From Kitasatospora sp044457565 (GTDB lineage Bacteria > Actinomycetota > Actinomycetes > Streptomycetales > Streptomycetaceae), in contig NZ_JBITGZ010000035.1 of assembly GCF_044457565.1 (NCBI RefSeq), positions 1 to 64,000 of the forward strand: a stretch of 64,000 nt of DNA, written 5' to 3'. The position numbers and the translations under genes were made by a program. The notes under the pieces are model-generated. The model saw only the letters and a program-made list of their open reading frames with translations. It ran no database searches and was not told the origin of the DNA. Below are positions 25,122 through 34,365 of this stretch, piece by piece. Numbering within the stretch: the first letter of the stretch is position 1; every line of letters starts with the position of its first letter.

Positions 25122-25502
25122 CTACTCGGCAGTGACGGCGACGAGGTCCTGGACGGATCGGAGGTCCTGGCGGCCAGCGAGGTAGCCGATACCGCGGTGC
25201 AGGTGGATGAGCAGGGTCTTGCTCACGGCGGCGTCCGTGGGCTCCTCACCGTCCACCGCGCACCGCTGCTTGAGCAGGGACAGGTAGACGTCGCCGTGCG
25301 GACCGGCGAAGGTCTTCCAGGCGATCTCCACGTTGGAGTCGGTGGTGATCTCCCGCACGAGCGGGGTGGACGGGTCGCGTAGCGAAAGTGCGAGCGCCCA
25401 CCGGCACAGCTCGTTCCACTGGGTCAGCCCCGTGTGGCGCTTGAGCCAGGCGAGCTGGTCCTTTGCGGCCTGGGAGAGCCGGATGGTGATCTCAGATGGC
25501 AT
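25122..25502 (-). CDS. dndE: DNA phosphorothioation protein DndE
   Basis: A 126-residue small basic protein of the DndE type. It starts with SEITIRLSQAAKDQLAWLKRH, has a central helix with WNELCRWALALSL, and ends with the conserved HLHRGIGYL segment. Known DndE binds nicked DNA and is needed for sulfur insertion by the Dnd complex. ATG 25502 lies inside the end of dndD (11-base overlap) after a GAGGGGG site. It is the last gene of dndBCDE and is followed by a terminator. Confidence 0.9.
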   Translation of the reverse strand: MPSEITIRLSQAAKDQLAWLKRHTGLTQWNELCRWALALSLRDPSTPLVREITTDSNVEIAWKTFAGPHGDVYLSLLKQRCAVDGEEPTDAAVSKTLLIHLHRGIGYLAGRQDLRSVQDLVAVTAE

Positions 25503-27483
25503 GGAGGGCCCCCTCGGTCCACCAGTAACCCTTGCCAATGCGGGTGGTGAACGTGGTGTCGTCGTGCGCGAGCACGTAACTCTGGGCGATGGACGGACGC
25601 AGCCTGTTCAAGAGGTTCTCGTCAATCTCTTCGTCCGTGGACAACAGGAGAACCTGTCGGCCGGCGTGCGGGAAGTACCGGTCGACGAGGTGCTCTCGGT
25701 GCTGGCTGTCCAGACGCCCCAGCGGGGTGTCGATCACGGTGGGCAGCCGGTTGCCGGCCACCTTGGCCAGCCCCCAAAGGAGGGAGATCGCCAACAGCTG
25801 TCGCTCGCCGGCGCTAAGCCGTGCGGGGTCGATGGGCTCATCGTCGTGGTTGGTGAGTGCGATCGTGAACTTGTCGGTGTCGATCCGCAGGTCCTTGATG
25901 AGCCTGCTCTTGCGCATCAGGGTCTGGAAGCTGCGCAGGACGGCCACCTCGAGGCTGCTGATGTGCTTACGCAACAGAGCCGCGCTGAACCGCTCAAGAG
26001 TCGCGCGGGCCTTCTCCGCGTAGGCGGCGATCCGCTTCAGCTCCTCCTCGCGGACGGCCGGCAGGGCCTGCTTCTCTCGCGCCCGCTCGAAGTCGGCGTC
26101 AAGGCGCTCCTTGCGAGCCTCGGCCTCCGCCACCAGCTCGGTGGCGTGCTTGACGGCGGCGCGGGCGACGATCACTGTCTCCGATGCCTCCTGGCGGTCC
26201 TCGATGAGCGTCTTGATCTGATGCTCGTCGGGGACGGCGGCCAGCTGGCGTTCGGCCTGCTGCAGCTCGTGCACGGTCTTGGCCGCAGTCTCCAAGAGCT
26301 CGGTGGCGCGGGCATCGTCGGCTCGGAGCACCTCCTCCAGCGCGGACAGCTTCTGCGAGAGGTTGCGGGGTAGACCGAGGTCCAGCTCCAGGTCGGCGGC
26401 GGTGGTGCGCTTCTTTCGCTCGAGAGTCAGCTTCTTCTTCAGTGCGGTCCGGGCCGTGGCGGGAACGTTGTCGGGCAACTGGTCGATCAGCCACGCGTCA
26501 CGCGACTCGAGGATGTCGACGACTTGCCGAGCTTCGTGCGCCTCATCCTCTCGCAGCGCCTGCTGGCGCAGGGCGGTGAGCTGATCGCGGAGCAGCACCA
26601 GGGGGAGCGCTCCTTCGGCCAGACCTCGCAGGGCCTTCTGAGTCTGGATCAGGCGGTCCATCGTGCCGGATTTGGCCGTCTCAAGCGCGAGTCGTTCCTC
26701 GTACAGCTTGCCGCCCGCGCGTTCGAACTTCCGCTCGACCTTGCTGAGCTGGGCCTCGGCGTTCTCGTGGGTCTCTTCGGCCTGCTCCAGGTCCTTGGTT
26801 CGGGTGGTCAACTCCTCGGAGGCCGCCCGCGTTTGGGTCTTCAGTTCATGGAGTCGATCGAGGGCACCCTGGTCCTCGGGCGACAGCCGCTGCCGGCGGT
26901 GGAGGACTAGCAGGTCGGTGCGCAGCTGTTCCACGGCCCTGACGCCGAGAAGCGAATGGACGGCGGCTTCGATGACGTCTGCGGCCCGTTCGGGGTCGGC
27001 CAGCTGCTCGACCCTTTCACCGTCGAAGAAGAAGAGAGAGGCGACCTCGAGGGGCAGGATTTCCTCGACGTGCTCGGCCCAGTTCTCGCTGATTGTGGCG
27101 TCGTATCGTCCGTCGACGGTGACGGTCAAGTTCTCCCGCACGTTCTTGCCGGCGATGGCCCAGGTCCGGGCGACCTCATAGGTACGCTGGCGGCCTTCTG
27201 CGGTGATCGAGAACTCCAGTTGCAGCTCGGAGCCTTGGGTTGGCTCGGCCGCGCGGTTGATGCTCTCGCGCAGGTAGGTGTCGTAGGCGCGGTTGCCGCG
27301 TCCGCTGCATCGGGCTCGGGGCCCATACAGCACGAGCTGGATCGCGTCGAGCAGGGTCGTCTTGCCGCAGCCGTTCAGGCCGCCGATCAAGATGATCGGG
27401 CGCTTGGGCTTGACCCGAAGGTCGAGGTGCTGCCGGCCCTGGTAGGCGCCGAAGTCGCGGAGTGTGAGGTTATGCAGGTGCAT
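25492..27483 (-). CDS. dndD: DNA phosphorothioation ATPase DndD
   Basis: A 663-residue SMC/RecN-like ATPase. Walker A is GGLNGCGKTT (34-43). A long coiled coil fills about residues 190-500. The ABC signature LSAGERQLLAISLL and the Walker B/D-loop region VIDTPLGRLDSQHR are near the C-terminus. In the Dnd system DndD provides the ATPase activity thought to open or nick DNA for sulfur insertion. It overlaps dndC by 14 bases and dndE by 11 bases, showing tight translational coupling. Confidence 0.93.
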   Translation of the reverse strand: MHLHNLTLRDFGAYQGRQHLDLRVKPKRPIILIGGLNGCGKTTLLDAIQLVLYGPRARCSGRGNRAYDTYLRESINRAAEPTQGSELQLEFSITAEGRQRTYEVARTWAIAGKNVRENLTVTVDGRYDATISENWAEHVEEILPLEVASLFFFDGERVEQLADPERAADVIEAAVHSLLGVRAVEQLRTDLLVLHRRQRLSPEDQGALDRLHELKTQTRAASEELTTRTKDLEQAEETHENAEAQLSKVERKFERAGGKLYEERLALETAKSGTMDRLIQTQKALRGLAEGALPLVLLRDQLTALRQQALREDEAHEARQVVDILESRDAWLIDQLPDNVPATARTALKKKLTLERKKRTTAADLELDLGLPRNLSQKLSALEEVLRADDARATELLETAAKTVHELQQAERQLAAVPDEHQIKTLIEDRQEASETVIVARAAVKHATELVAEAEARKERLDADFERAREKQALPAVREEELKRIAAYAEKARATLERFSAALLRKHISSLEVAVLRSFQTLMRKSRLIKDLRIDTDKFTIALTNHDDEPIDPARLSAGERQLLAISLLWGLAKVAGNRLPTVIDTPLGRLDSQHREHLVDRYFPHAGRQVLLLSTDEEIDENLLNRLRPSIAQSYVLAHDDTTFTTRIGKGYWWTEGALHAI

Positions 27484-28978
27484 CGGTGGTGGTCTCTTCG
27501 TTCAGCGCCAGCTGGGTCGGGTCACTCTCGCGCAGTTCCTTCAGCTTCTTCGCGAACTGCAGTGCGTCATCCGCGTCCTCGTAGTAGCCCTTCTTGATGG
27601 CCTTCTCCAGGGACTCGAACAGACCGGCTCGTCGGGTCATCGTTCGGTACTGGCGCTCGATCGCGAGGAGCTCGCGCGTCATCGAGAAGTGGATCGGGTC
27701 GTCCTCGCACGCTTCCTTGAGGAGCCCGATCTCCTCTGCTCCCAGGACGAGTTGCTCATCCAGGGGTAGGCCTGGGAACTTCTCGCCGGTCGTCTCCTCG
27801 TAGATGCGCGGCAGGGAGTCCTCGACCTCGTGCTTGTCGAACACCCAGATCCGGCGGATCTCGTGCAACTCCTTCATCGAAATCAGCTCGATGCCACGCA
27901 CGTTCTCCGGGGCCTTCTTGTGGGTACGGACCTTGTTCTGCGCGTCGAGGAGCTTACGCAGCCAGTCCTCGCGCGCGGACTGCTTGTACGGCCCGGGAAT
28001 GGTCCGGTCACCGTCGCCGAGTAGCTGGACGTTGCCGTTCATGCGGCGGAAGTCCCGCGTATGGCTCTCGTTGTTGACGTCGTCGAGCTCGTTCCGCAGG
28101 GTAAGCAGTGGTTTCATCCACCGCTTCTCGTCGTCGTTGCTGATCATGGCGGCCATCGACTTGTCCTTCTCCACCAGCGTGCATGTCCAGCAGCCGAACC
28201 GGCTGTCGCCGCACGAGGGAGTGGTGTCGTCGACGACCAGCGGGCACTCGGAGTCGTCCGACGCGCCCTGGTACATCGTCAGCAGATCTTTGTTGTTGTG
28301 GCCCCACGGGTTGGGGTACTGCATCAAGAACGCCCATACCTCGTCCGTCGACCAGGCCTCGATCGGGCTGTAGACCAGGGAGTTGGGAAGGTTGCCGTTG
28401 GGCGAGAGGCGGTCGCGCACGCGGCGCTTCTCGTGCCGTTCCATGGCCCGAGCCCGGGCGTGGCTCTCGGCCTTGCGGATCCCCAGCACGAGGATCGTCT
28501 CCCCGTGTCGGCGCACGACGCGCCGGATGAAGGCGTTCGACGGCTTGATCTTCAACCGCTCGGTGCACCAACGGAACCTCGGCCGAGGGGCGGGGTAGCC
28601 CTTGCCGATCAGGTTGACCCAGAATGTGTCCTTGATCTCCGGGGTCAGCTTGTGCGACTCGATCGGCAGCTGCTGCTCCTGCGCTGCCGTGCGCATCGTG
28701 TCCAGCGACTGGCCGACCCACGCGGCGACGACCGGGTTCTCCACGAGGGTGTCTGTGCTGATCACGTGCACCGGCTTGTTGCGCTGCTCGGCGGGAAGGT
28801 CCTTGAGAGCGAGCCACACCAGCTGGAGGACCGCGGTGGAGTCCTTACCGCCGCTATACCCGATCACCCAGGGCACCTCGTCGGCGACGTAGAGTTCGCG
28901 GATCTCGTCCGTCAGCTCCTCGACGACCTCCGCCAGGGGCCTGTCCTGGAAGGCCCTCGTCGAGTTGGGGGTGCTCAT
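27470..28978 (-). CDS. dndC: DNA phosphorothioation sulfurtransferase DndC
   Basis: A 502-residue PAPS-reductase-like PP-loop enzyme. The ATP-pyrophosphatase motif is SGGKDS (42-47). Cysteines in WCTERLKIKP (about 138) and the later cluster near 245-266 (CGDS, CWTC) fit the iron-sulfur site of DndC. It activates DNA with ATP and transfers sulfur delivered by DndA to the DNA backbone. The start overlaps the dndB stop (ATGA). The length and domain order are normal for the family. Confidence 0.93.
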   Translation of the reverse strand: MSTPNSTRAFQDRPLAEVVEELTDEIRELYVADEVPWVIGYSGGKDSTAVLQLVWLALKDLPAEQRNKPVHVISTDTLVENPVVAAWVGQSLDTMRTAAQEQQLPIESHKLTPEIKDTFWVNLIGKGYPAPRPRFRWCTERLKIKPSNAFIRRVVRRHGETILVLGIRKAESHARARAMERHEKRRVRDRLSPNGNLPNSLVYSPIEAWSTDEVWAFLMQYPNPWGHNNKDLLTMYQGASDDSECPLVVDDTTPSCGDSRFGCWTCTLVEKDKSMAAMISNDDEKRWMKPLLTLRNELDDVNNESHTRDFRRMNGNVQLLGDGDRTIPGPYKQSAREDWLRKLLDAQNKVRTHKKAPENVRGIELISMKELHEIRRIWVFDKHEVEDSLPRIYEETTGEKFPGLPLDEQLVLGAEEIGLLKEACEDDPIHFSMTRELLAIERQYRTMTRRAGLFESLEKAIKKGYYEDADDALQFAKKLKELRESDPTQLALNEETTTDAPA

Positions 28979-30105
28979 GACTCTCCTCGCAGATAGGCGT
29001 CTTCCACGCGCTGTTCCTCAGCACTCAGTTGTAGCTTGAGGTGCTGACGAAGGTAGTTCACGGTCAAGGTCAAGTTCTGGGTACTTTTGGAGACACGTCC
29101 GCCCACGAGCGCCCGCCCTTCCCAGTCGGTGTTGGATCGCGACCAGTCCACTGAGGACAGCCGCTTCAGGGTCGGGGTCCAGCTTCGCGAAGTTAGCGAT
29201 TTTCGCAACAGAGTGTTACCGACTCGCCCCAGAGCGTGCAGGGCGATCCCGTGGCTGTGCAGAAAATCGCGGCGCATCTCCGGTGCTGACAGCTCCCGCT
29301 GGCGCACCATCTTCCACTCCGGGATCACCACATCCACCGCGCCCCAGTACGCCTCGGCCAGCTCTTGGGACTGCTTCTTGGTGACCTCCAGGCCCTGCAG
29401 CAGGGACTGGGTGGCGTAGTACACGGAACTCAGCGTGAACAGCTTGCGCGAGCGCTGGGACAGTGTGCTGCTCTCCATGTCCACGTGGCCCTTGAACATC
29501 GGTGCTCGCATCGCCAGCAGCCGCACTGTGGTCGACAGATCGTCGCGGTGGTCATACAGCACGCCGATGGAGCGAGGCGGCCGCACGGCGTGCCGATTCA
29601 AGTCGGCGAACATCTGCTGGCAGCGGGCGAGCCCGGCATCTTGGAAGAACACCACGGCGATCGTCTCCTCGCCAAGATCGGGGTTCTCCTTCAGGGCCTG
29701 CTCGATCGCGGCACGCCGGTGCTGGCCGTCGTTGATCAGGAACCGGGCGGCCATCGAGACGCGGATCTGGCCAGCACGCATCCCCACACCGTTGTCGGTG
29801 ATGCCCTCGAAGCGGATGTCGCCGTCGACGGAGGCAGTGAGCGCGCTGAAGACGTAGTCTGTGGGGTTGTCGATGATGTAACGGGTCAATGCCGGCAGCC
29901 GCCCCTTGTTCAAGGTCCGCTGCGCGCGCACCTCGGGTGCCAGCTCGTCCTCGTCGAAGAGGAAGATCTTGGGGATCAGCCGCAGCGGGCACATGGACAC
30001 GTAGAACTCGCGTCCTGCCTGGACGCCGCGGATAGCCGGAAAAACGTACTCAAAACCGGCAGACGTCGGCGGCTCGGCAGACTTCGAAGCGACTGGATAT
30101 CCCAC
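28975..30105 (-). CDS. dndB: DNA phosphorothioation regulator DndB
   Basis: A 376-residue DndB with the DGQHR motif at residues 126-130 (LINDGQHRR). DndB is not essential for sulfur insertion but controls where and how often modification occurs; related proteins repress the dnd operon. GTG 30105 lies just inside the divergent promoter region that carries a perfect inverted repeat (30120-30141), so autoregulation is likely. It is the first gene of the coupled dndBCDE operon. Confidence 0.9.
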   Translation of the reverse strand: MGYPVASKSAEPPTSAGFEYVFPAIRGVQAGREFYVSMCPLRLIPKIFLFDEDELAPEVRAQRTLNKGRLPALTRYIIDNPTDYVFSALTASVDGDIRFEGITDNGVGMRAGQIRVSMAARFLINDGQHRRAAIEQALKENPDLGEETIAVVFFQDAGLARCQQMFADLNRHAVRPPRSIGVLYDHRDDLSTTVRLLAMRAPMFKGHVDMESSTLSQRSRKLFTLSSVYYATQSLLQGLEVTKKQSQELAEAYWGAVDVVIPEWKMVRQRELSAPEMRRDFLHSHGIALHALGRVGNTLLRKSLTSRSWTPTLKRLSSVDWSRSNTDWEGRALVGGRVSKSTQNLTLTVNYLRQHLKLQLSAEEQRVEDAYLRGES

Positions 30106-30119
30106 CCGGTCACGCTATC

Positions 30120-30141
30120 GTACGTCAGGTAAATGACGTAC
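30120..30141. promoter_or_regulatory. Inverted-repeat operator between dndB and dndA
   Basis: A perfect 8-base inverted repeat, GTACGTCA and TGACGTAC, with a 6-base spacer, centred in the 74-base gap between divergent dndB and dndA. Read as TACGT-N10-ACGTA it matches the kind of site I recall being reported for DndB-type autoregulators. One protein here could control both transcripts. Confidence 0.75.
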
Positions 30142-30179
30142 ATGGTGTGCGGGAATGACGCTCGAAGGTGGATGGTTCG

Positions 30180-31325
30180 ATGGTGACGTACCTCGACGCG
30201 GCGGCGACGACGCGCGTGGACCAGCGTGTGGCCGATGTCGTCCTGCACTGGATGACCGCAGAGTTTGGGAACGCGGGCAGCCGCCATGAGTACGGCATCC
30301 GCGCCAAGCGCGCGGTCGAACGCGCCCGCGAGTACCTGGCTGGCACCATGGGGGCGGAACCCGATGAGCTGATCTTCACCAGTGGCGCTACGGAGAGTAA
30401 CAACATCGCTCTGCTGGGCCTCGCCCCCTACGGTGAGCAGACCGGACGGCGCCACATCATCACCTCCGCCATCGAGCACAAGGCGGTCCTGGAGCCGCTG
30501 GAGCACCTGGCCGACCGCGGCTTCGAAGTGGACTTCATCAAGCCTGGCCCCTCGGGCAGGGTCGAGGTCGAAGCGGTCATGGAGCGCCTGCGGCCCGACA
30601 CCCTCCTGGTGTCGCTGATGCACGTGAACAACGAGACCGGAGTGATCCAGCCGGTCGCCGACCTCGCCCACCAGCTCCACTCCACCGCGACCTACCTGCA
30701 CGTGGACGCGGCCCAGGGATACGGCAAGGTCCCCAACGACCTGACCGCGCCGATCGACATGATCAGCATCAGTGGCCACAAGATCGGCGCCCCCAAGGGT
30801 GTGGGCGCGCTGGTCACCCGTCGCCGGGAGGCCATGGACGACGAACGTCCTCCCCTGCAGCCGATCATGTTCGGCGGCGGACAGGAACGCAAGCTGCGCC
30901 CGGGAACCCTGCCCGTTCCCCTGATCATGGGCCTCGCTGAGGCTGCGAGGATCTTCGAGGCCGAGCACGCCCACTGGCAGGCCGCCGCACACGAACTGCG
31001 CTCTCGGCTCCTTGAAGTGCTCGCCTCTGTGCGTTTCCGCCTCAACGGTGACCAGGACCACGTCGTGCCTCACATCCTCAACCTTTCCTTCGAGGACGTG
31101 GACTCCGAGGCGTTCCTCGTCATGCTCAAGGACCTAGTCGCGGTGGCGACGGGATCCGCATGCACGAGCGCCTCCTACACGCCCAGCCATGTGCTCACCG
31201 CCATGGACTTGCCCGACAAGGTCGCCGAGAACGGGCTGCGCTTCTCCTGGTTCCCGCAGCAGGCAGAGGCCCTGGACGTCGGGGAGCTGGCCCGCGTAGT
31301 TGAGAGCCTTCAGCCCCGGGTCTGA
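30180..31325 (+). CDS. dndA: Cysteine desulfurase DndA
   Basis: A 381-residue IscS/NifS-type PLP enzyme that supplies sulfur for DNA phosphorothioation. The PLP lysine is K201 in SGHKIGAPKG, and the catalytic cysteine is C328 in the TGSACTSAS loop. ATG 30180 was chosen because AAGGTGG lies eight bases upstream; an in-frame GTG at 30168 has a poorer site. The gene is divergent from dndBCDE, the layout known from Streptomyces lividans. It converges on the methyltransferase gene, with 6 bases between stops. Confidence 0.92.
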   Translation: MVTYLDAAATTRVDQRVADVVLHWMTAEFGNAGSRHEYGIRAKRAVERAREYLAGTMGAEPDELIFTSGATESNNIALLGLAPYGEQTGRRHIITSAIEHKAVLEPLEHLADRGFEVDFIKPGPSGRVEVEAVMERLRPDTLLVSLMHVNNETGVIQPVADLAHQLHSTATYLHVDAAQGYGKVPNDLTAPIDMISISGHKIGAPKGVGALVTRRREAMDDERPPLQPIMFGGGQERKLRPGTLPVPLIMGLAEAARIFEAEHAHWQAAAHELRSRLLEVLASVRFRLNGDQDHVVPHILNLSFEDVDSEAFLVMLKDLVAVATGSACTSASYTPSHVLTAMDLPDKVAENGLRFSWFPQQAEALDVGELARVVESLQPRV

Positions 31326-31331
31326 GCGGGA

Positions 31332-32768
31332 TCAGCCGCTGACCCGGATGAGGCGGTGCCCACGCAGGGCCCGCCCACACCGCGCCAGCTCGCTCTCCCA
31401 TCCGTTCTCGGTGCCGATCAGGTGCGGGCGCGCATACAGGCCAGCCCGCACCTCGGCGTCGGTCAGACGCCGGTACTTGGCGGTATCCGGGTCATCGGGG
31501 TGCAGGAACTCGTGCTTGCGGTGCAGGAGCGGCCGGTTGTCGCGATTGCCGTAGGAGTGGTGCGAGGTTTCGAGTGTCCCGAGATCGACCTGGTAGGACG
31601 TGAGCAGCCGCGGGTGCGGGTCGCTGTCGAACTCGGGGTAGTCCAGCCAGCTCACCGTCCGGCCACGGTGGAACAGCTTGGCGAGAGTCCACGCCTGCGG
31701 CCTGCCGGCGGCGATCGACGCGCAGTGCTCGTACAGCCGCAGCACGGTGGGCATCCGCTCCATGGCGCGTCGGTGGACGTATAGCGCGGTGGGGGTGAGC
31801 TTGCCCACGGAGGAGGCGTTCATCGCCCCTCGGATGTACGTGTCGTCCCGCAGTTTGAGCAGTAGTCGGTCGGCGCGCTGGCACGCCTCCTTGTACGAGG
31901 AGAAGAACGCCCGGATGTCGAGTTGCACCGTCAGTGGGAGGCTGGTGAACGGGCCCCTGCCGTTGAACAGTTCGACGGCGAGGAACAGTAGGGTGTTGAG
32001 GGTGCTGCGCTTGGCGCTGTCCTCGACCTTGGTGGGGTCAGCGGATGCGCGCACAAGGCGGTGGATTTCTGCGGGGCGCAGGTGTCCTAGCAGCTGGGCC
32101 GTGGTCAGGGGCATCTCTTCCAGTCGCGGTGGCCGGCCGCGGCGCTCCACGTGGTCGATGAGCGCGGTGATCGCGGAGGTGGTGTCGCTTGAGGCCAGCC
32201 ACTGGTCGTCGGCGATGATGCGGCGAGCGAGGTAGCTCAGCCGGGCGGTGTCGTTCTTGAAGGTGTAGACGATCCCAGGCGAGGCGGATACTGCCCGGAC
32301 TCCGGTGACCTCCTCCACGTAGGCCCGCAGCTCGCTGGCGCCGTAAAGGTGCTGGAACGTCTTGCGCCGAGTCAGTAGGCCATCACCGAACTGTTCACCG
32401 TTAACCTTCGACTTTTCCCAGGTCAGGCGAGCGGAGACGACCAGGACTGTACCCGCCAACTCCCAGGCATGCTGGAGGGTTCGTCGTCGCTCAGCCGGGT
32501 CCTCGATGACGTTCAGGACGTAGGTCAGGAGCACGACAGGGGCCGGCTCCAGCCGTACGTTCGGCTGATAGAAGGGATCCCAGCCAACTGCTGCGCAGCC
32601 CATGCGCTGTAGAGCGCGCACGTCCTCTCCGCGCCCGCACCCGTAGTCCAGCACGGAATACTCTGGACGGATCTGCTCGTCGAGGACCGCTTGTCGAGCT
32701 GGAACCGAGAGCCCACTCCGGCTGATCGCGGTCAACCGACGATCGCTGCTCCAGCCTTCCTGAACCAT
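31332..32768 (-). CDS. Dnd-associated putative methyltransferase
   Basis: A 478-residue protein with an N-terminal SAM-binding motif, VLDYGCGRGEDV (39-50), and the VVLLTYVLNVIEDPAERR segment. The long C-terminal region matches the family annotated as DNA-phosphorothioation-associated putative methyltransferase. Its activity is not firmly established; it could methylate DNA near phosphorothioate sites. ATG 32768. It converges on dndA and is separated from module B by insertion-sequence remnants. Confidence 0.8.
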   Translation of the reverse strand: MVQEGWSSDRRLTAISRSGLSVPARQAVLDEQIRPEYSVLDYGCGRGEDVRALQRMGCAAVGWDPFYQPNVRLEPAPVVLLTYVLNVIEDPAERRRTLQHAWELAGTVLVVSARLTWEKSKVNGEQFGDGLLTRRKTFQHLYGASELRAYVEEVTGVRAVSASPGIVYTFKNDTARLSYLARRIIADDQWLASSDTTSAITALIDHVERRGRPPRLEEMPLTTAQLLGHLRPAEIHRLVRASADPTKVEDSAKRSTLNTLLFLAVELFNGRGPFTSLPLTVQLDIRAFFSSYKEACQRADRLLLKLRDDTYIRGAMNASSVGKLTPTALYVHRRAMERMPTVLRLYEHCASIAAGRPQAWTLAKLFHRGRTVSWLDYPEFDSDPHPRLLTSYQVDLGTLETSHHSYGNRDNRPLLHRKHEFLHPDDPDTAKYRRLTDAEVRAGLYARPHLIGTENGWESELARCGRALRGHRLIRVSG

Positions 32769-32944
32769 GTGATCATGCCCTCGCGTAACCGGAATCCGAC
32801 GCTACCGGCCACAGTGTCGCCGATTCCCGACGCCCCTGGGCTTGTTCAGCTCTCCGTACCACCGCGAGGGTGATGATTTCGCCCGCGACCTTGCCTCGGC
32901 GGACGTATCCCGGCCGGCGAAGATCGCCCGACGCTGATCACCTG

Positions 32945-33090
32945 CTCGAGGACGCAGGACGACGAAGCCCGTGGTGTCGTTGCTGCGCTTGACCACCGTC
33001 AGCGCGATCCGCAGGGCGTCGCGAGCGAGGTCGACCAGACGTCCGGTGTAGCTCCCGTCGGCCCACACCAGCGCGATGCGCCAGTGCCGA
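32945..33090 (-). pseudogene. Fragment of an IS5-type transposase
   Basis: One frame reads VWADGSYTGRLVDLARDAL followed by a TVVKRSNDTTGFVVL stretch, typical of the C-terminal catalytic part of IS5-family transposases around the second aspartate. Sequence on both sides is unrelated, and no start or terminal repeats remain. It is a decayed remnant. Confidence 0.7.
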
Positions 33091-33112
33091 TGGGTCCGAA
33101 TCCTGTCGTCGG

Positions 33113-33183
33113 GGCAAGTGCGGGTCGAAGGTCCATCTACTCACCGAACGCACCGGTCTGCCCCTGCCGATCGCGATCCTACC
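33113..33183 (+). pseudogene. Second transposase fragment, opposite strand
   Basis: The plus-strand frame reads GSKVHLLTERTGLPL, the strand after the first catalytic aspartate in IS5-type transposases, and soon meets a stop. It is too short to place further. Together with the neighbouring minus-strand fragment it marks old insertion or deletion events here. Apart from these two fragments, nothing is supported between 32769 and 33373; the last 180 bases probably hold the module B promoter. Confidence 0.6.
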
Positions 33184-33373
33184 GTGAGGGGATCTGCCGT
33201 TGAGCTGTCCCCTAGGTGATGTGAGTTCCACCTCTGACGGTCGGTGGCGGGCTCTACAGTGTCAACACCTGCTCATGCCGAAGTCGAACCGAACGGCGAC
33301 GACGGCCAAAGGGCGAGCGGGTCACAACTGAGTGGGTCCGGCACATAGCAGTCGGGCACCTGGGAGGGGCATC

Positions 33374-33907
33374 ATGCTCCAGATCGACGATGTGCGCATC
33401 GAGACGATGTGCCGTCTCTACATGAAGAACAAGGCGAGGGCGTGGGACAGCGAGTACCTCGACGTTCTCGACACAGCTTTGAACCTCGCACTTGGCCACA
33501 GGCGTGTGGCCGAACATCCCGACCTTCTGTGCCGGAACGTCATCCATGACGCGCGTCGTACGATCCGCCGCTCAGAGGCGAATGCCCGCCGGATGGCTGC
33601 TTGCCGGCCGTTGGCCGACGCTGCTCGCCGCCGCGTATCCACTACTGCAGCTGACGGTTCGCTCATCGTCGAGATGTTCACGCACGACACCCCCGAGGCA
33701 CGTGCTCTCGCAACCGAAACCGTCCAGGAGCTGACCACCTTCGCTGCGACGCTTGGTCCTCATGGCCTTGGCTGTCTCCAGGGCATGCTTGACATGGCGA
33801 CCGTCCCTGACTCCGCCAGGCAGACTGGCGTCTCTGTACCCACGGTTGAGCGAGCCCGACGCGCCATCCGTATCCACGCCCGGGCTCTGATCAGCGGCAC
33901 CGCATGA
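33374..33907 (+). CDS. Small HTH protein, module B
   Basis: A 177-residue protein whose C-terminal region (MLDMATVPDSARQTGVSVPT, then VERARRAIRIHARALI, about residues 138-172) looks like a sigma region 4-type helix-turn-helix. The N-terminal 100 residues are helical and without a known domain. ATG 33374 follows GGGAGGGG. Its TGA overlaps the start of the GIY-YIG gene (ATGA). Position and HTH correspond to the gene at 24331-24801 of module A. It could regulate the operon or be a structural partner of the nuclease and ATPase. Confidence 0.65.
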   Translation: MLQIDDVRIETMCRLYMKNKARAWDSEYLDVLDTALNLALGHRRVAEHPDLLCRNVIHDARRTIRRSEANARRMAACRPLADAARRRVSTTAADGSLIVEMFTHDTPEARALATETVQELTTFAATLGPHGLGCLQGMLDMATVPDSARQTGVSVPTVERARRAIRIHARALISGTA

Positions 33908-34365
33908 TGACGTTCACCAATGTTCACGTCCGTGTGACTAAACCGTACGAAGGCACCTCTCATGTCGCTCTCCGGTTCACACGGAGCATCGTGAACATGC
34001 AGATCCCGACTGGGACCATCGGGGCTTATCTACTGATGGAGCACGAGCAGGAGGGCGACCGCCCACTCTATGTGGGACGGTCTGACACCTGTCTCCGCCG
34101 GAGGTTATCCCGTCATCCACTCCGCGGGCGTGCAACCCACTTCGTCGTGGCCCCGGCGCGCAACTCCCACCAGGCCTATGCGATCGAGTCCTACTGGTAC
34201 CACCACTACCGATCCGCAGGCCGCGCCATCCAGAACCAGATACACCCCGCCAGCCCCGCCGGAACGGGCCGCTGCTGCCCCTTCTGCCCTGAAACGGCCA
34301 TCGAACGCGCCTTAAGTCGGGCTCTGCCTCGGCCACGCCTTTCTGACACCAGGAGCAAATCATGA
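33904..34365 (+). CDS. GIY-YIG nuclease, module B
   Basis: A 153-residue protein with a GIY-YIG domain: IGAYLLM (39-45), LYVGRS (55-60), the arginine region LRRRLSRH, the catalytic glutamate in YAIESYWYH (E95) and the asparagine in NQIHP. A CCPFC motif follows (124-128). It resembles the 132-residue nuclease of module A over the whole domain but has about 20 extra N-terminal residues. ATG 33904 overlaps the HTH stop. An internal ATG at 33994 would give a form matching module A in length. Confidence 0.8.
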   Translation: MMTFTNVHVRVTKPYEGTSHVALRFTRSIVNMQIPTGTIGAYLLMEHEQEGDRPLYVGRSDTCLRRRLSRHPLRGRATHFVVAPARNSHQAYAIESYWYHHYRSAGRAIQNQIHPASPAGTGRCCPFCPETAIERALSRALPRPRLSDTRSKS

